DNA of 64,000 bases from Tetracentron sinense. Its lineage: Eukaryota; Streptophyta; Magnoliopsida; Trochodendrales; Trochodendraceae. Location: positions 5,351,501 through 5,415,500 of the forward strand of contig CM026571.1 in the NCBI GenBank assembly GCA_015143295.1, read 5' to 3'. Of this stretch, positions 1 to 12,412 are shown piece by piece; positions within the stretch are counted from its first letter, which is position 1, and each line of letters starts with the position of its first letter. The translations under genes and the position numbers were made by a program. Under the pieces are notes generated by a model. It had not been told where the DNA came from, made no database searches, and saw only the letters and a program-made list of their open reading frames with translations.

Positions 1-462
1 CTCCCTCTCCTCTCTAACCCTCTTACTCTCTTATATCTCTCTCACGGTTGAGCCTTAGCTTGGGGTTTTGGGAGATAAAGGAGGCAAGAAGAAGAAGATT
101 AAAGAAAAAGAGGAGGATCAAGGGAGATCATGGGGATAGCCGAAATCCATGAGTAGACCACCCCCACTTAGGTAAAAATCTCACCCCTCTTCATTTGATT
201 ATTTTGGTTAATTGAAATAGTAGATTTATGGGTTGGATAATGAAAGAAAAATTAAGGGTGGATTGAGTAGAGTTTTAGATTTGGGATTTCACCAAAAGTT
301 ATGATCTACATTAAATGTTAATTATTTTGGTGAATAATGGAATGAATTGGGAAGCATGAATCAAGTTAGGGTTGAAATCATAATGGTTTTGAGTTAAACT
401 TGGGGGTTGATAAAATGGAAGTTACAGATTTCTCTATACACCCCTAGAACCCAAATTTTTTT
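1..462. other. Unassigned non-coding stretch at window start
   Basis: CT-rich then AG-rich sequence resembling a transcribed leader, followed by AT-rich DNA. No ORF of note. It lies just beyond the 3' side of the minus-strand Copia gag remnant and may be part of the same old element, but nothing in it proves this. Confidence 0.3.
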
Positions 463-1549
463 TTAAATTACAGAGACAATATTTTGAACCAATTTTTCGA
501 TCATAAGTCTATTAGAAACAGAATCATTTTGCAGACGAAACTCAACTCGGATCATCTCAGCAACCTGGGTTCTCATGGACTCTAAACAATCACTCGGAAC
601 AACTGAGGACGAAGGATCAATAGCAGGAGTCGTAGCAAAGTGAGCAGCAGTACGAACTGGTAACCCTTGGGATAGCCATGCTGATGATAACAATGATCTC
701 GATCATGTCCCACTATACCACAATGAGCACAAGGAGTAGTAGGTCGGCCACAACCTCGATTGTCATGACCATGACGATTCCTATCAGTCCCCCTACCACG
801 ACCTGCAGTAGGACGAAAATCGGTAGCAAAGACAGTACAATCCGGATGGGGCATAGGAATGGTGCTTGAAGGCATCACAGCCCGACGACATTCCTTACCA
901 AACACAGTGGAGTACACAAATTAAGGAGAGGACAGAGGAGACGTGGCAAATATCTGAGTGCGCAACTGCTCGAATTTGGTACAATGACTACCCAATAAAT
1001 CACAAATGTGATGACGCTCAATTCGCTTTGTCATAACCTGGCAAAGGCAGTCGATAACTTAGACAGAGATTCATAATGACTCAATATTTCCCAACGATGT
1101 TGTAGAGCCCCAAAATAATCATAGATAGGCATATCTCATTGCTGAAAATGAGCAATCTCAAGGGTGAGTTGGTAGATCTGAGCATCATTCTCCACTAGGG
1201 CATAAGTCTGAACGAGAGCTTCTTAAAGCTCATGACAACTCTTATAGAAAATCTAATTACCGACAATTTGAGGTTCCATAGAATTCAATAACCATTCCAA
1301 AATAATGCAATTCTCAGTATTCCACTTAATAATCTCAGGAATACTGGTCGGCGGCTTTAGGATCTCACCAGCAAGATACTCCATCTTGGACCGGGCCCTA
1401 ATATAAAGCTCAACAGAGCATTGACATGCAAGAAAATTGTCACCATTGAATTTAATATTGGTGATAGTGTATAACGGAGTCGGAAAGAGCTGGCAGAGTA
1501 AAAACTTTAGCATCCATAGGAGAAACTTAAGTAGCACATGACCAACCAA
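463..1549 (-). pseudogene. Ty1/Copia retrotransposon gag remnant
   Basis: Three minus-strand reading-frame pieces line up in order as a Copia Gag polyprotein. The first (1549 to 1253) has the N-terminal gag-like signature: FNGDNFLACQCSVELYIRAR, then a K-M-E-Y-L-AGE block and EWLLNSMEPQI. A middle piece degraded by stops follows (about 1250 to 920). The last pieces carry an intact CCHC zinc knuckle (CAHC, then G-x-x-GHDRDHC, at 690-731) followed by a HGYPKG block, and a polar C-terminal region (693 to 463). In such elements Gag packages the genomic RNA in virus-like particles. Frameshifts and stops mean it cannot be translated as one protein. No protease, integrase or reverse transcriptase follows, so the element is truncated or deleted. 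Confidence 0.8.
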
Positions 1550-2590
1550 TCAATATCTTACCTACAAATGATCCAAGGGTATTAAGATTACCAAAAAAGG
1601 TGATCTAAGTTGCTGTTATAAGCAAACAAGGCATAAAAAATCCCCTAAACATTAAAAAACTGTAGTGGAGAAGCTTGAAAAAATCATCATAACTCCTTCA
1701 AAACTCATCCAAATTGAGGAAAGTTTAATATGTTCCTAACAAAAAAAGGGTCACCAATAACCAGCGTGAACTGTTACCCATTCGAGTGGAAATTTTTTTG
1801 AAATGAAACAGTTATTTTAATGAAATTTTTCTTCAAATTATTTTAACTTCATCAATATTGAACCAAATCACATGAAATAGGATTCAAAAATCCTCTAAAA
1901 TCAAGATCTCCCAAAAATTACCTTTAGAATATCCCAATGGGCAGCCTAGGCCGTATGGTTGACGTCAGTCGTACGACTGGTGACGTCACCTGGTGTTTCT
2001 TCTTCCTTTCGTTCTTGCTTATGGTTTTAATAAGCTTTCTCTTCCTTCATTGTGGCTCCAAGTGGAGAAATGTTTTCAAGGTTTTAGGGTTTAGAGAAGT
2101 GAAAGAGAGAAAAAAGAGAAAGAAGAGAGATTAGGGTGACTTGCTTAGTTAGGGATAAAGAATCCTACTAGCATCTTACATTAAGAGAGAACATTACATA
2201 TATGCTCTAATACAAATATACCCCCGATATTACATATATCAACACATTTCTTGCCCTATGATGGTTATTCTTGTGTTTTCTAAAGTTTTTTAATGTTTAT
2301 ATTTGAATTTACAAATGAGTAATCGTTTAGGAATGAGTACAGTTTTTTAATGTTTTCTAAAGTTTTTTTTCACTAGTTTTTGGATTTTCAATTTAAGAAG
2401 GTAAATAATATTATAAACTGTGACCTATTAGGATCCTAGATTTGGATATAGAATGTATTTCTAAAGCAAGGCTATGAAGAGGGATCGCTGCTCATAAGAT
2501 GCATGGGGTCTTTCCTCTGCTGTCTGATTAGGGGTGCCCTCGAGATCCTCGTCAAAAAGACGGAAGCAGATGGACAAAAAAACAGATGTT
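1550..2590. other. Non-coding stretch upstream of the Copia gag, with paired TGACGTCA sites
   Basis: AT-rich DNA that would be the leader or 5' LTR side of the minus-strand Copia remnant, although no primer-binding site could be recognised. The notable part is 1960-1988, where two full TGACGTCA palindromes (1960-1967 and 1981-1988) flank the 14-bp palindrome CAGTCGTACGACTG (1966-1979). The small ORF here (from 1937) has no recognisable family and is not called. Confidence 0.4.
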
Positions 2591-2593
2591 ACT

Positions 2594-3085
2594 TCTGCAT
2601 ATTATGATGTGGCATGCCACACCACATCAGCACAATTTAGGTTGGAAAAAAGAATTAAAAAAAATCCTTTGTCAATAGTCAACCTTACTCCATTCTCTTC
2701 TCTTTCTAACCCTCCTCTCCCTAACATCCTTTGGCGAGTTGACAATCTTTCCTCTAGCTGGAATGACGTTTGCTCGCTTGAGGATGTTAGGCAGATGTAA
2801 CTGTGTCATTGTTTTCAGACTTCAGAGAGAGAGATAGGGTGGGGGGGAGGCTATTTAAATTTCATATTCTGATGTGGCACCACACCACATCAGCACAATT
2901 TGGGTTGGAAAAAGAATTAAAAAACCCCCTTTATCAATAGTCGACCTTACCCCCTTCTCTTCTCTCTCCCTAACATCCTTTGGCGAGTTAACAATCTTTC
3001 CTCTAGCTGGAATGATTTTCGCTCGCCAAAGGATTTTAGGGAGATGTAACTGTGTCGTGGGTTTCAGAGAGAGGGAGGTCTATTT
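2594..3085. repeat. Tandem duplication, two copies with a 265-bp period
   Basis: Copy 1 begins near 2594 and copy 2 near 2859. They share the ordered blocks GATGTGGCA, CACCACATCAGCACAATTT, the CCTTTGGCGAGTT block and GATGTAACTGTGTC. Each copy starts with a small dyad (GATGTGG against CCACATC, 2606-2628 in copy 1). Small indels separate the copies. A third, shorter echo of the right-hand part occurs around 3150-3185. The two 88-residue ORFs here are shadows of the same repeat and have no recognisable domain. Confidence 0.8.
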
Positions 3086-4952
3086 AGGATTTTTATTTCG
3101 ATCGTTTAAATGGATGTATTACCTAACCAAACCTTCATGATTCGGCTTCAAGAGAGGGATGGAGGGAAGGCTATAAATTTAAAATAACCCCTCCAACCTG
3201 AAAAAGTGTTAAAAGTATAAAACCTCCAAAACCGTAATTACAGATTCCTTTAACTTTCCTTATTTTTCAGTCGAATGTCATTAAACTGATAAACGTAGAG
3301 AAAATATTAGATTTAAGCGACAAAATGAACCCTCAAAATGAGCAATTACAGATTAAGCTATGTTAAAAAGATTACCCAAATAGGTGAATCCCTAGATTTC
3401 TCTGGTTTTCGTTTTCTCCTCAAGTCAATTTTTTCCACTCTAAATTTGCAAATTAGATAGAAGAATGCTCAAGCTGTAGTGCTGTTCACCTGAAGGATGT
3501 TAAGGAGAGGAGGGTTAGAACTTAGAAGAGATAATAGAGAGTTGGGTCATGCACTGGGTAAAGTTTTCTTTTTCAAACTTAGGCTGCCACTTCGGCACAT
3601 TTTTTTATTCCATATCAACACATGCAGAAGTAACAGCTATTTTTGTTCTGCCTTGTTCAATATTGTTTTCATACGAATTTCAAGGGCATCCCAATCCATT
3701 GGCTGTGCGTGACACCTCTTTTGCCTTTGGATGGGAGCCTCCTCTTTTTAGGCTTTCTGTTATTTTGTAGTTGTTATTGTTAAGCTTTGCTTAGTCATAT
3801 TGGGGGAATAGATCTGTGGTCTAGCGGCTTCAAATTTTAATTTAGTGGAAATTGATTTTTGATTTTTCCCGTGTTCCTTGCAATTTGGAGACCCTTAGTT
3901 GATTGATACCATTATCTTCCATTATTGATGAAAACCTGGAGTTATGTGGGGCATCTTTAGAATGATTTATAAGATTATTTTGGTGGGAACTCTAAATGGG
4001 TGAGCAGATTGTTGGCTAAAGAGAGTATCAGTTGAAACAGTTGGGTTCAAATTTCCCCTTCTACAACTTTCTTGTTTCTGTAAATTTGCTGCATTTGGAA
4101 TAGAAGTCGATATAGATAAACATTAAAAAAAACCATTCTACCAGGGAAAACTGCATTGATGCTAACTAATGAATTGTGAAGATGATTATATTTTATAAAT
4201 GCATCCTGTCCATAGAGATGATCAAGTTGCCTTAATCATGCTAAATGTTTAGGAGCTCTGGAATTTAGACTCATGAAAGTAGTTATGCTCAACAAGAGCT
4301 TTAAATTAGGATCCTAGATTATGGGAGGAAGGGTCGAGCAAAGTTTTAGGGAATCAAGAGCCATTCTAGTCCTATAAAAGTCCTACATGACACAGGCTTG
4401 TTCAATTTGAGTCGAGGGAGTTTTAGGGAATCAAGAGCCATTGGAGTGGTCTAGTTTGGACAACTTGGCCGATACCATAGGCAGTTGGACTTAGCTAATA
4501 GAATGTGATTTTGGCCGAGGCCTTAGAGATGTGACATGTACAGGTACACTTTTCATTGGACGTAATTAGAGGTGTTGTTGAGCAACTAATACTGGTGTGG
4601 CTAAAAGCATTTCTTTCTACCAGTGTTTCGACTTAATATACTTGGTACTTGGTAGTTGGTAGGCCATCTTTGTCATCTATTGGATAAGCACCTTAGTTTT
4701 TATCTTCCTTGATCACTCTTCAGGGTGAGTTCAAAGTAGGCTCTCCCCAGAATGATATATCTTGTATATGCAATCTCTTCATTTTAGTGAGAAGAATGAG
4801 TATGCTTTCATCCTTCCATTCATAATTATTTTAAAATTTTCCTAGGCTTCAAAAATTGCATTGCGTCTGATATCTTCTTATTGTATTTAATTTAGCATAA
4901 TGTTGTTCATCTGTAATTTGAACTAAAATCTGTTATTATACGAACTTGACAG
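3086..4952 (+). other. Probable intron or 5' flank of the bL25-like gene
   Basis: No upstream coding exon of the bL25 family was recognised here, although the downstream exon needs one. The stretch ends in a good acceptor (…cttgacag at 4945-4952). It contains a 25-bp copy of the end of the exon (4317-4341 equals 5131-5155) and a 77-bp-period duplication (4335-4365 and 4411-4442). The first exons may lie left of the window, with the Copia remnant inside a long intron. Confidence 0.35.
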
Positions 4953-5173
4953 GGGCTTATTTGAATACCATAAAGAGGACTGTTAGGTACCTTTGCCCTG
5001 CTGATGTTGTTCCACCCTATATTGACGTCGATCTAAGTGAATTGGACGTGGGCCAAAAGTTGGTAATGGGAGACCTTAAGGTACATCCGGCGCTACGACT
5101 TATTCAGTCAAAGGACGAACCTGTTTGTAAGATTATGGGAGGAAGGGTCGAGCAACCAAAGAAAACTAAATAA
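4953..5173 (+). CDS. bL25-family ribosomal protein, last exon only (organellar, probably mitochondrial)
   Basis: About 73 residues are read from a splice acceptor to a TAA stop: YLNTIKRTVRYLCPADVVPP, then YIDVDLSELDVGQKL, GDLKVHPALRL and EPVCKI. This matches the C-terminal beta-rich domain of the plant bL25/TL5/CTC family (ribosomal protein L25/Gln-tRNA synthetase anticodon-binding-like; Arabidopsis members At4g23620 and At5g66860, from memory). These proteins bind 5S rRNA in the large subunit. The family's typical ...KKG-(G)AYLN junction explains why the exon starts in the middle of a glycine codon. The frame is clean, with no stop, so it may be a live gene whose first exon is outside the window or unrecognised. 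A stranded single exon is the alternative. Confidence 0.72.
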
Positions 5174-6161
5174 GCACTTTTTTGAGAATCTGGCAAGCTT
5201 AATATTAACAATATCTGCCTCTACAGTCAATGCCAGGCATTGGTGAGTTAACATCCATTCTTTTTGCTAATAACTTATCTTGATCTATAATACTTACAAA
5301 GGGTATGGTGGATGCTAGTGTTATATTTACGGCTGCCAATAAATCTGGATCCGATTAAAGTGGATCTGGGATCTATATATGTGTGGTGGAATGGGTCTGG
5401 ATCTGTACGTGCAGGTCCAATTATACTGGGTTGAATATGGATAGATGCCGATCTGATCCATTGACACACACTGACACAGTGCTGTAAATGGATTGAATCC
5501 CACCATATCCGAATTCAATCATATTAAATATTCGATGGACATGAATTCGATTCAAGATCCGTCGGACTATAAATTGGTCAATCTGAGTTCGAATCCGACT
5601 ATTTTTAATAATGATTCAATTTCAATCCGAATCCGGTCTGATTAATATTAAATTTCTAAAATTAATTTTAAGCATGTAAAAATCTATGAAAAGATCATAA
5701 ATGATTTAAATAAAAGCAAGCATAGTATTCTATGCATTAAAAAAATATTAATCTATTATATATACATACATTTTACACATAATTGAGTCGGATCACTATA
5801 GATCCAAATTTGATCCAATACATTCGGATCCAAAGAATCAAGATATGAAAGATCTACAATTAGATCAATATCCGCTCTAATCAGATTGAATCCAGATCTA
5901 ATCAAATCATTTTTGATATGTAAATAGCAATTATATTAAGCCATGTGGGCCCAAAAACAAGTAGAGGATGGATAATATGTGCTTGACTCAAGGTCACATG
6001 ACATGTTTTTGGACCCACCAAAAAAAAAACAAAACATGCAGACGGATCATGAGCACCAAGTGACGAAAAATCAGCTTGATCAGACTCCTCTAGATTGCTA
6101 ATCAGATGGATTTTTGGCAATGGGTTAAGTCATGACCCCTCTGCATATCGGTTTATGACAT
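5174..6161. repeat. Intergenic DNA with an ATCCGA/GGATCC-rich repeat (about 5330-5905)
   Basis: From about 5330 to 5905 the sequence is dense in GGATC, ATCCGA and ATTCGA words on both strands. This is the same style as the elements at 28041-28479 and 28592-29023, suggesting an older relative of that non-autonomous TIR family. No clean ends or TSD were found. The rest holds no gene signal. Confidence 0.4.
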
Positions 6162-6889
6162 GGTTTTTAAATCCTTGCGATTCAAATCCTATGATTCGAT
6201 TCGAATCCCAAGCAAAATGATTCAAATCGGATGTGAAAATCTTAATTGGGCAAATTCCATTTGATTTGCGATTTAGATTACAATTTGATATTCAAATCGT
6301 AGGATTCATGAAATTTAGGCAATTCGAACACAAAACCTCTTTTACGGATCAATACTTAAACATATTTTTTAATTTTTTGATTTTCTAAAGATACTTTATG
6401 TCTTTTAAGAAGAGAGAAGAAACTGGAAAACCTCTGTTACGGACATGCCAAAATCCTTATTTGAGTTTTCTCTTTGTTGTTATGTTGTGAAACGAGGGAA
6501 AAAAAAGAGAAGAATGGAGGAAGAAAAAAGATGGAGTTAGATTTTGGGAAAACTTGATATTTTATTTTATTAGTCTTTTTAATTGTACAAGTCTTTTGAT
6601 ACTTGATCTCATACAACATGATTATATGAGTTTACTTTTTTTTTTTCATTTTATGGTATCTATTCACATTTTTTAGTGTATGTAATGAAATTTTCGTTAC
6701 TTTCTTTTATTAATAGATATGAATAAATTTTTTTGGGTAATAGCTTATTATTTTTTATTAAGTAATTTTTTATATTATTTAAACAGTTTTAAAAAAAATG
6801 AATTGAATCTTACAATTTACGATTTGAATTCCGATTTGAATCAAATTGGTCCTAAAACGATTTTACAATTCGATTACAATTTAACAACC
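6162..6889. mobile_element. Putative hAT-like MITE rich in GATTCAAATC words
   Basis: The left end GGTTTTTAAATCC and the right end, whose complement is GGTTGTTAAATTG, form a short inverted repeat. The subterminal regions repeat GATTCAAATC and CGATTTGAAT words on both strands, as is common in hAT-type MITEs. No convincing 8-bp TSD was found. The 87-residue ORF inside is AT-rich and unrecognised. Confidence 0.45.
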
Positions 6890-7546
6890 TTAGTTTACAG
6901 GCCTATAAACATGTCACGTGGCCTTAAAACGCTTGACTATACACATTGTTGTTTATGTGTCACACGATTGAGTGCCACCTAGAGGATGTTTTGGCCCCAA
7001 AATATATTCAATGTGCATGTCTCCCTTGCGTGTCCATTGGTAAAAAAATTAGCTCAATCAATCTTTTATGGGTTGTCCGATCGGATTTTTTTTGCCACGG
7101 GGCACTTCACTAAGCCCATTAGGCCATTACCTATGGGGTGTAGAGCCTGGTGACACGACCATGGCTAGAAAGGTGTCTAATCAGATGGCTCATGGTCATT
7201 CGATCAACTTGATTTTTGCCAAGTGGCATGCAAGAGGGAATTGCTTGTATTTTTTTGTAGTCCAAAACACCTTCCATGAGGCACTCAATTGCCTACCTCA
7301 TAAGCAACACTGTCTATGTTTCAAGGACAATTTACCTATTCTCTCGATATCATTTCACAGTGTTTAGACATACAATTTTCTTCTTCTATAAGAATATGTT
7401 ACATGCGTTACCATGTAATTTCAACCCGATGCTATAGAATCCTAGGATCCTTATTTATCGGTAGACCTGATTGGATTAGGATATATTAAACCTATTATTG
7501 GATTGAATCCAGATCGACAATTGTTGGCTTTGATTCTCACTTGTTG
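6890..7546. other. Intergenic, nothing recognised
   Basis: AT-rich sequence with an unrecognised 99-residue open frame (from 7068). No domain, splice context or codon signal supports calling it a gene. Confidence 0.4.
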
Positions 7547-7554
7547 ATGGCCCC

Positions 7555-8702
7555 CATAGTTGTTAAAGGCGTTGCCTTAGGCGGTCGCCTAGGTAGCCAG
7601 GCGCTCCGTTGGGCTCAGGCGACTGGCCACCTCAAGTTGTCAATATTAAAAATCTAATATATGTAATATTATTATTATTTAAGGATATAAAAATTTATTT
7701 TATTTGAATATTATTGTTCGATAAACAAAAAAATATTCTATTTTATATACGTCTCGTGCCTTTTACAATATAATATATTGCGATTTTTATGTCCAACAAA
7801 AAAAGTTTGCAGATAAAAGAAAAAAGAAGAGACGAATAATGTCAAGTATGTTTCTCTTATGTTAACACGTCCTCTCTCTCAATGGGTGGACCAATTGGTC
7901 TCTCCTTCTGTTTATGGGTGGACCATGTAATCCCCATTTTTTTCATAGTTGTTAAATTACAGCTAGCTCAGGCGGCCCAATAACTTAAGAGCTTTTAAAT
8001 GCCCTAAATTCATTCTAGGACCCCCAAAACTCTCATATTTAAAGGGATCTTTTTATAATTTAAATAAGTGCAGACGTTATAGTTATGTATTTTACTTATC
8101 AATATTATTTTTATTACTTATTTTGAGTATAATTAAGAAAAAAAAATGAGTAAGAAATACGACATCTCCCTCTCCCCCCTCTTCTTTCTCTCATTTTCAG
8201 TGTCACATTTGACTGTCGGGCTATTTTTTTACTTTTTATTCAATCTTATATTCTCCATCCTCTCTCCTCTCATTACTCTCTCACCCTTTCTTGTTGGATT
8301 GTCAATTTTTTATCTCTCACAATCACTCTCTCCCCCCTTTCAACAGTCATTGTAGACTTGCCTATAAAAAAAAAAAAAAATCATTTTAGACTTAATTTTA
8401 ATTTTATTTTTTTCCAACACTTGAAACCCCCTCTCCCTTTGTTTTTGATAACTGAAATCTCCCTTTATAATTCTTAGAACTGTCTCTAACGATGATTCCA
8501 TCAAAGTGCATCTTGACAATGGTGTAATTTATATGAATGTTGGGTCTCTTATAAAATAAAATTCATCATACATAGATCTCATATTAGGGGGAATTTCTAC
8601 AACAAAAAGTTCATCAAGCGACGCCTTGGACACTTCAGGTTACCGCCTCAGGCGTCCATGGGGTATGTCGCCTCAAGTTACCTGGTCGCCTTGACAACTA
8701 TG
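7555..8702. mobile_element. Non-autonomous hAT-like element, 1148 bp
   Basis: The left end is CATAGTTGTTAAAGGCG and the complement of the right end is CATAGTTGTCAAGGCG, a 16-17-bp terminal inverted repeat with two differences. Both subterminal regions are rich in CGCCTNAGGCG words. The flanking 8-mers are ATGGCCCC (7547-7554) and ACGGCCCC (8703-8710), a target-site duplication with one mismatch, as expected for hAT transposons. A second, partial CATAGTTGTTAAA end occurs inside at about 7944, hinting at an internal rearrangement. No transposase is encoded; the open frame at 8146-8355 is low-complexity. Confidence 0.8.
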
Positions 8703-8710
8703 ACGGCCCC

Positions 8711-9829
8711 AATTACGTTTTAAGGTATGCACCCTATATACACACATACTCAAGTTTATGGACCTTACAACTGATGGTCCCTACCAAGTAAATTGCCTTG
8801 TCTAGAATCAACCCGGGTATAGGCTTTAACCATACAATGAGTCGAGTCCATATCTCTTCTTTGACTACAAAAAAAATTTAATTGATCGGATAGTTGAGGT
8901 TGTATGATGATGACCAAAACCAATTGGACTTGTTTTTACACTTTGATATTCTCTTGACTGTTTAAAAGAATGAGAAAGGCTACCCCAGACGCAGAGTTCC
9001 AAACTCTCACTGAGGCAGCAACGTGTTGCTACAAGGTCTAGCACTACACAATGAGAATTTGGAAAGAATTTGAAATCTGTGTCTGGGGCCAGCACTCCTC
9101 AATAAGCATGTACTGTGTGTGCAGTTTCCCTCTCATTGCTCTCACATTGAGTACAAATTGGAATTAGAATGAAATGTTTCTCAGGCTTTGCTTTCAGGTT
9201 TTACAAGGCATCATATAGTAATAGCTACTCTTCTTTTGGCACAGGGATCTGCGACAACAATGAGTTATCAACTGAATGTAGCATGCAGATTGGACAGAGA
9301 TTTTGGACTTCCTTTCTTATTTGTTGCTGTTTGATTTTTTCCCCCAGGTAGAAATAGGTAGAAAACTTTGATGCCTCTATTCAGGATAAGAAGTCCTGAA
9401 TGGAAGAACCGGCCATGTTGAAACAATAGAGTGCAGGGTTTATTTTTTATTTTTATCCTCCTTGCATTTCTGATCAGTTGGATATTACACAAAAATAAGT
9501 CTTAGGGCTGGCGGCTAGTTGGTTATGATCGAACCTACTTGTCAGTTACATGGATTTGCGTTGATTAACCTTGAAATGATTTACCACGCAGTGGTTGGTG
9601 CGAACACCTGAAGGGACTAGTCCCCCCCCCCACACACACACATATACACACACAAAGTTGTGTGGCGAGCGGTGTTGGAGATATTGCTGCATTCTATTTC
9701 GAGAGAGACCAGTTTCTTTATGTTTGAGTTGAATTAATTGTTGCTTACAATGTAAGAATGCTGTTTGAATTTATTTCTGATGAGCATCAGGCATCCGGGT
9801 CGTGGAATGGAACTAGAAGTAGTTGGTGC
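8711..9829. other. Intergenic; contains a (CA)n microsatellite
   Basis: Less AT-rich than its neighbours and possibly a transcribed flank, but no coding exon could be recognised on either strand. A C-run followed by an interrupted CA repeat lies at about 9627-9655. Confidence 0.35.
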
Positions 9830-10115
9830 CGTGTTGAACTGGCTGGGTGACTGGTTTCCAGTTTGACTGGTTCAATTTGGTTCAATCCGGCCGTGCCCTC
9901 ATATTAATAAAAAATGTTTTTTCCCTTCCCTTTCAGACTGGTTTTTACCGTTTTTTATCACCCATCACCCGTTCTCCTGTTAAACTGGCCGGTTCTCTGA
10001 ATGGTTTTGAATTGATTCCGGTTTTGGTGGATTTTGGAACCGTTGACCTGACCTGACCGGTTTCTGGTTTTACTGGTTCAACCGGCCGGTTCAGTCTGGT
10101 TTTACCGGTTTTCAA
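9830..10115. repeat. CCGGTT/GGTTCAA-rich MITE-like repeat
   Basis: The stretch repeats GACTGGTTT, GGTTCAA, CCGGTT and ACCGGTTTT words in both orientations, a pattern typical of hAT-type MITEs with multiple subterminal repeats. The ends and TSD could not be fixed. The 90-residue minus-strand and 69-residue plus-strand frames over it are shadows. Confidence 0.45.
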
Positions 10116-11335
10116 AATGGAGGAATGGGTGCAAGGTTTATCCATGTTAGCTAAAAGGTTGAAAGGGTCAACCTCAATAACCGTCCTGTGGCCGTCATCT
10201 ATTAGAGTATTAGACATGGAAGCAATGCAGGGTAGTAAAAGAAAATCATCTTAGATTCTTAATGTTATTCAACAGGGGTTGTTGGATTACTAGCTTAGGT
10301 TTCTTTATCGAACAGAAGAATCTGGGTGACTGCATTTTAAAGTACTTTACAGTTTATAAAGCCTCACAATACAACTTTTCCTTATTAAAAAAATACAACT
10401 ATGCTACGATTGTTCAACGGGTTTCTGATTGGTATGCTTTAGTCATATTGTTCTTTGATTAAAAACATTGAGTTCGTGATCCTCAAGACCCCTCCTTTAA
10501 TCACAGCCCGAGAATTTAGCCAAATTCTGAGTCATCTTTTTTTGGTTAACGCAACTACACCACAAGGCTCCCAGTCATCTGATCTCATAAGCTGACCTTT
10601 TTGAGACATTGATCAGTCTGAAGACATAATCTATTATCAAATGGTAAGAAATTATTCAATTGAGCTGAATATGTGAACCTCAAGGCAGGCCAAACTCCCC
10701 TGGATTTGCAGTACAATGGTTACATAAACAGGAAATAGAGAGTGGAGCATGAATATTCATGTTAGGTGCTGTTATCAGATGCTGCGGCAAACCGTGGCTA
10801 GTGGGGGAAAAAAAGGAAAAAAGAGAGAATTGAATAAGTGAGAGGATTCATTGGGATAAAAATGCAGTTTCCAGAGTCTTCAACTTCTGCTTCAGTTTGA
10901 TCAGATAACCCATTTGGGATAAGTATGAGATCTAGTTATAATAGTTAAGCACTAACTTCTGATATTTGGGATCGCTTCACAATGCGAGCAATCTGTTTTT
11001 GCTGGACAAAGCATGCTCAATGTATTCACAGACAGCAACCACTTATAAACTCCAGTAGTAATTTATACCTCAAGTATACCTGATAGCACTCCGTTATTGC
11101 TTGTGCTTCAAAACTAGAGAAGTACTGAAAAGTCTTGCAGCCCAACTTAGCAAAGATTTGAGTTAAAAATAAAAATGTCAAGATCAGGCACTCCAACTTG
11201 AAAAGTGAAATTGAGTAGAACGAGCATCTCAAAACTTGACTGTGTACTGTACCAAATTTAATTCAGAATTGGGCTCCTGAACATGATAATTACTACGTTG
11301 TAGAGCAGGTCACCGATTTGCTTCTCATGACCATC
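10116..11335. other. Intergenic, nothing recognised
   Basis: Ordinary AT-rich intergenic DNA. No gene, element ends or long repeat was recognised. Several short frames (10262, 11026) have no family signature. Confidence 0.35.
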
Positions 11336-11790
11336 GTTGGCATTCTTAGTATAGGACTAAAATTCTGGATTTTCAAGTCGTCATGCAACTGTAATTGGAA
11401 CATTCCTCACTTGTTGGCATTCTTAGTTTAGGACTAAAATTCTGGATTTTCAAGTGGTCATGCAACTGTAATTGGAACATTCCTCACTTCTTAGCATCTT
11501 TTCTTCTGCAGTCGATTCTAGTCATAAATCTGTGAGTTGAGTACATGGTTTTCATAAGATACCATGATTCTGTTACACATGATACCGTAGGATGGTAGAA
11601 AAAAAAATGGCATTAAAGTAAAACTCATGCAACTGTAATTGTAACACTCCTCACTTCTTAGCAGTCTTATCTTCTGCAGGCGATTCTGGTCATAAATCTG
11701 TGTACATGGTTTTCATAAGATACCATGATTCTGTTACACATGATACCGTAGGGTGGTAGACAAAAAAAATATGCCATTAAAGTAAAACTG
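11336..11790. repeat. Two overlapping tandem duplications (77-bp and 167-bp periods)
   Basis: The unit GTTGGCATTCTTAGT… to …CATTCCTCACTT occurs at 11336-11412 and 11413-11490 with about two differences. A longer unit beginning CATGCAACTGTAATTG runs from 11459 and is repeated from 11626. It carries the block ATGATTCTGTTACACATGAT in both copies. The array lies about 1.8 kb beyond the 3' end of the ATL gene. Confidence 0.85.
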
Positions 11791-12412
11791 ACCTTAATTA
11801 CTCTACCACCTCAAATCTTGGTTAACTGGACGTCTAGCAATTTGTTACTCCACTGATCACTTATCTGAGTCAACTTTTGATACCAATCAATTAGCTCATT
11901 CCCCTCAAAATGCAGGGGAAATGAAATTCTATGTTCAAGACTCACGAAACTTAAACAAGGAAATGTGTCAAACACTGATAACAGGTGTTAGATGCTACTA
12001 TTCTAACGAACTGGTGTCGCAAGACAGTCAATTGGATACATATTACAAATTAGCTCATACAACATGGGAAAGTATATATCCAAATTACTACAAGTACATC
12101 AAAATTATATAATTAGTCGCTTAAGAAAATATTAACCTTTTGGATTTTGTTCTCAGCTAATTGATCTCATTCTTTCGGAATAATCGAAAGCACAAGGCTG
12201 TAGGAATTAATTTGCAAATCAATATCTGGTAGGGGTTTCTGTAACACCAACTTCCCTAACTGGAAAATAATGTTAACACAATGTCCTGATCTAATAAATC
12301 TCCCAGGTTGAACCTATCAAATAAATTCCAATCCCATAGTGTGTGTTGAGCAAATGGGTACTAGCAGAGAGGATTTTTCACATACCCCAGGATTCTTCCA
12401 TTATAATTATTA

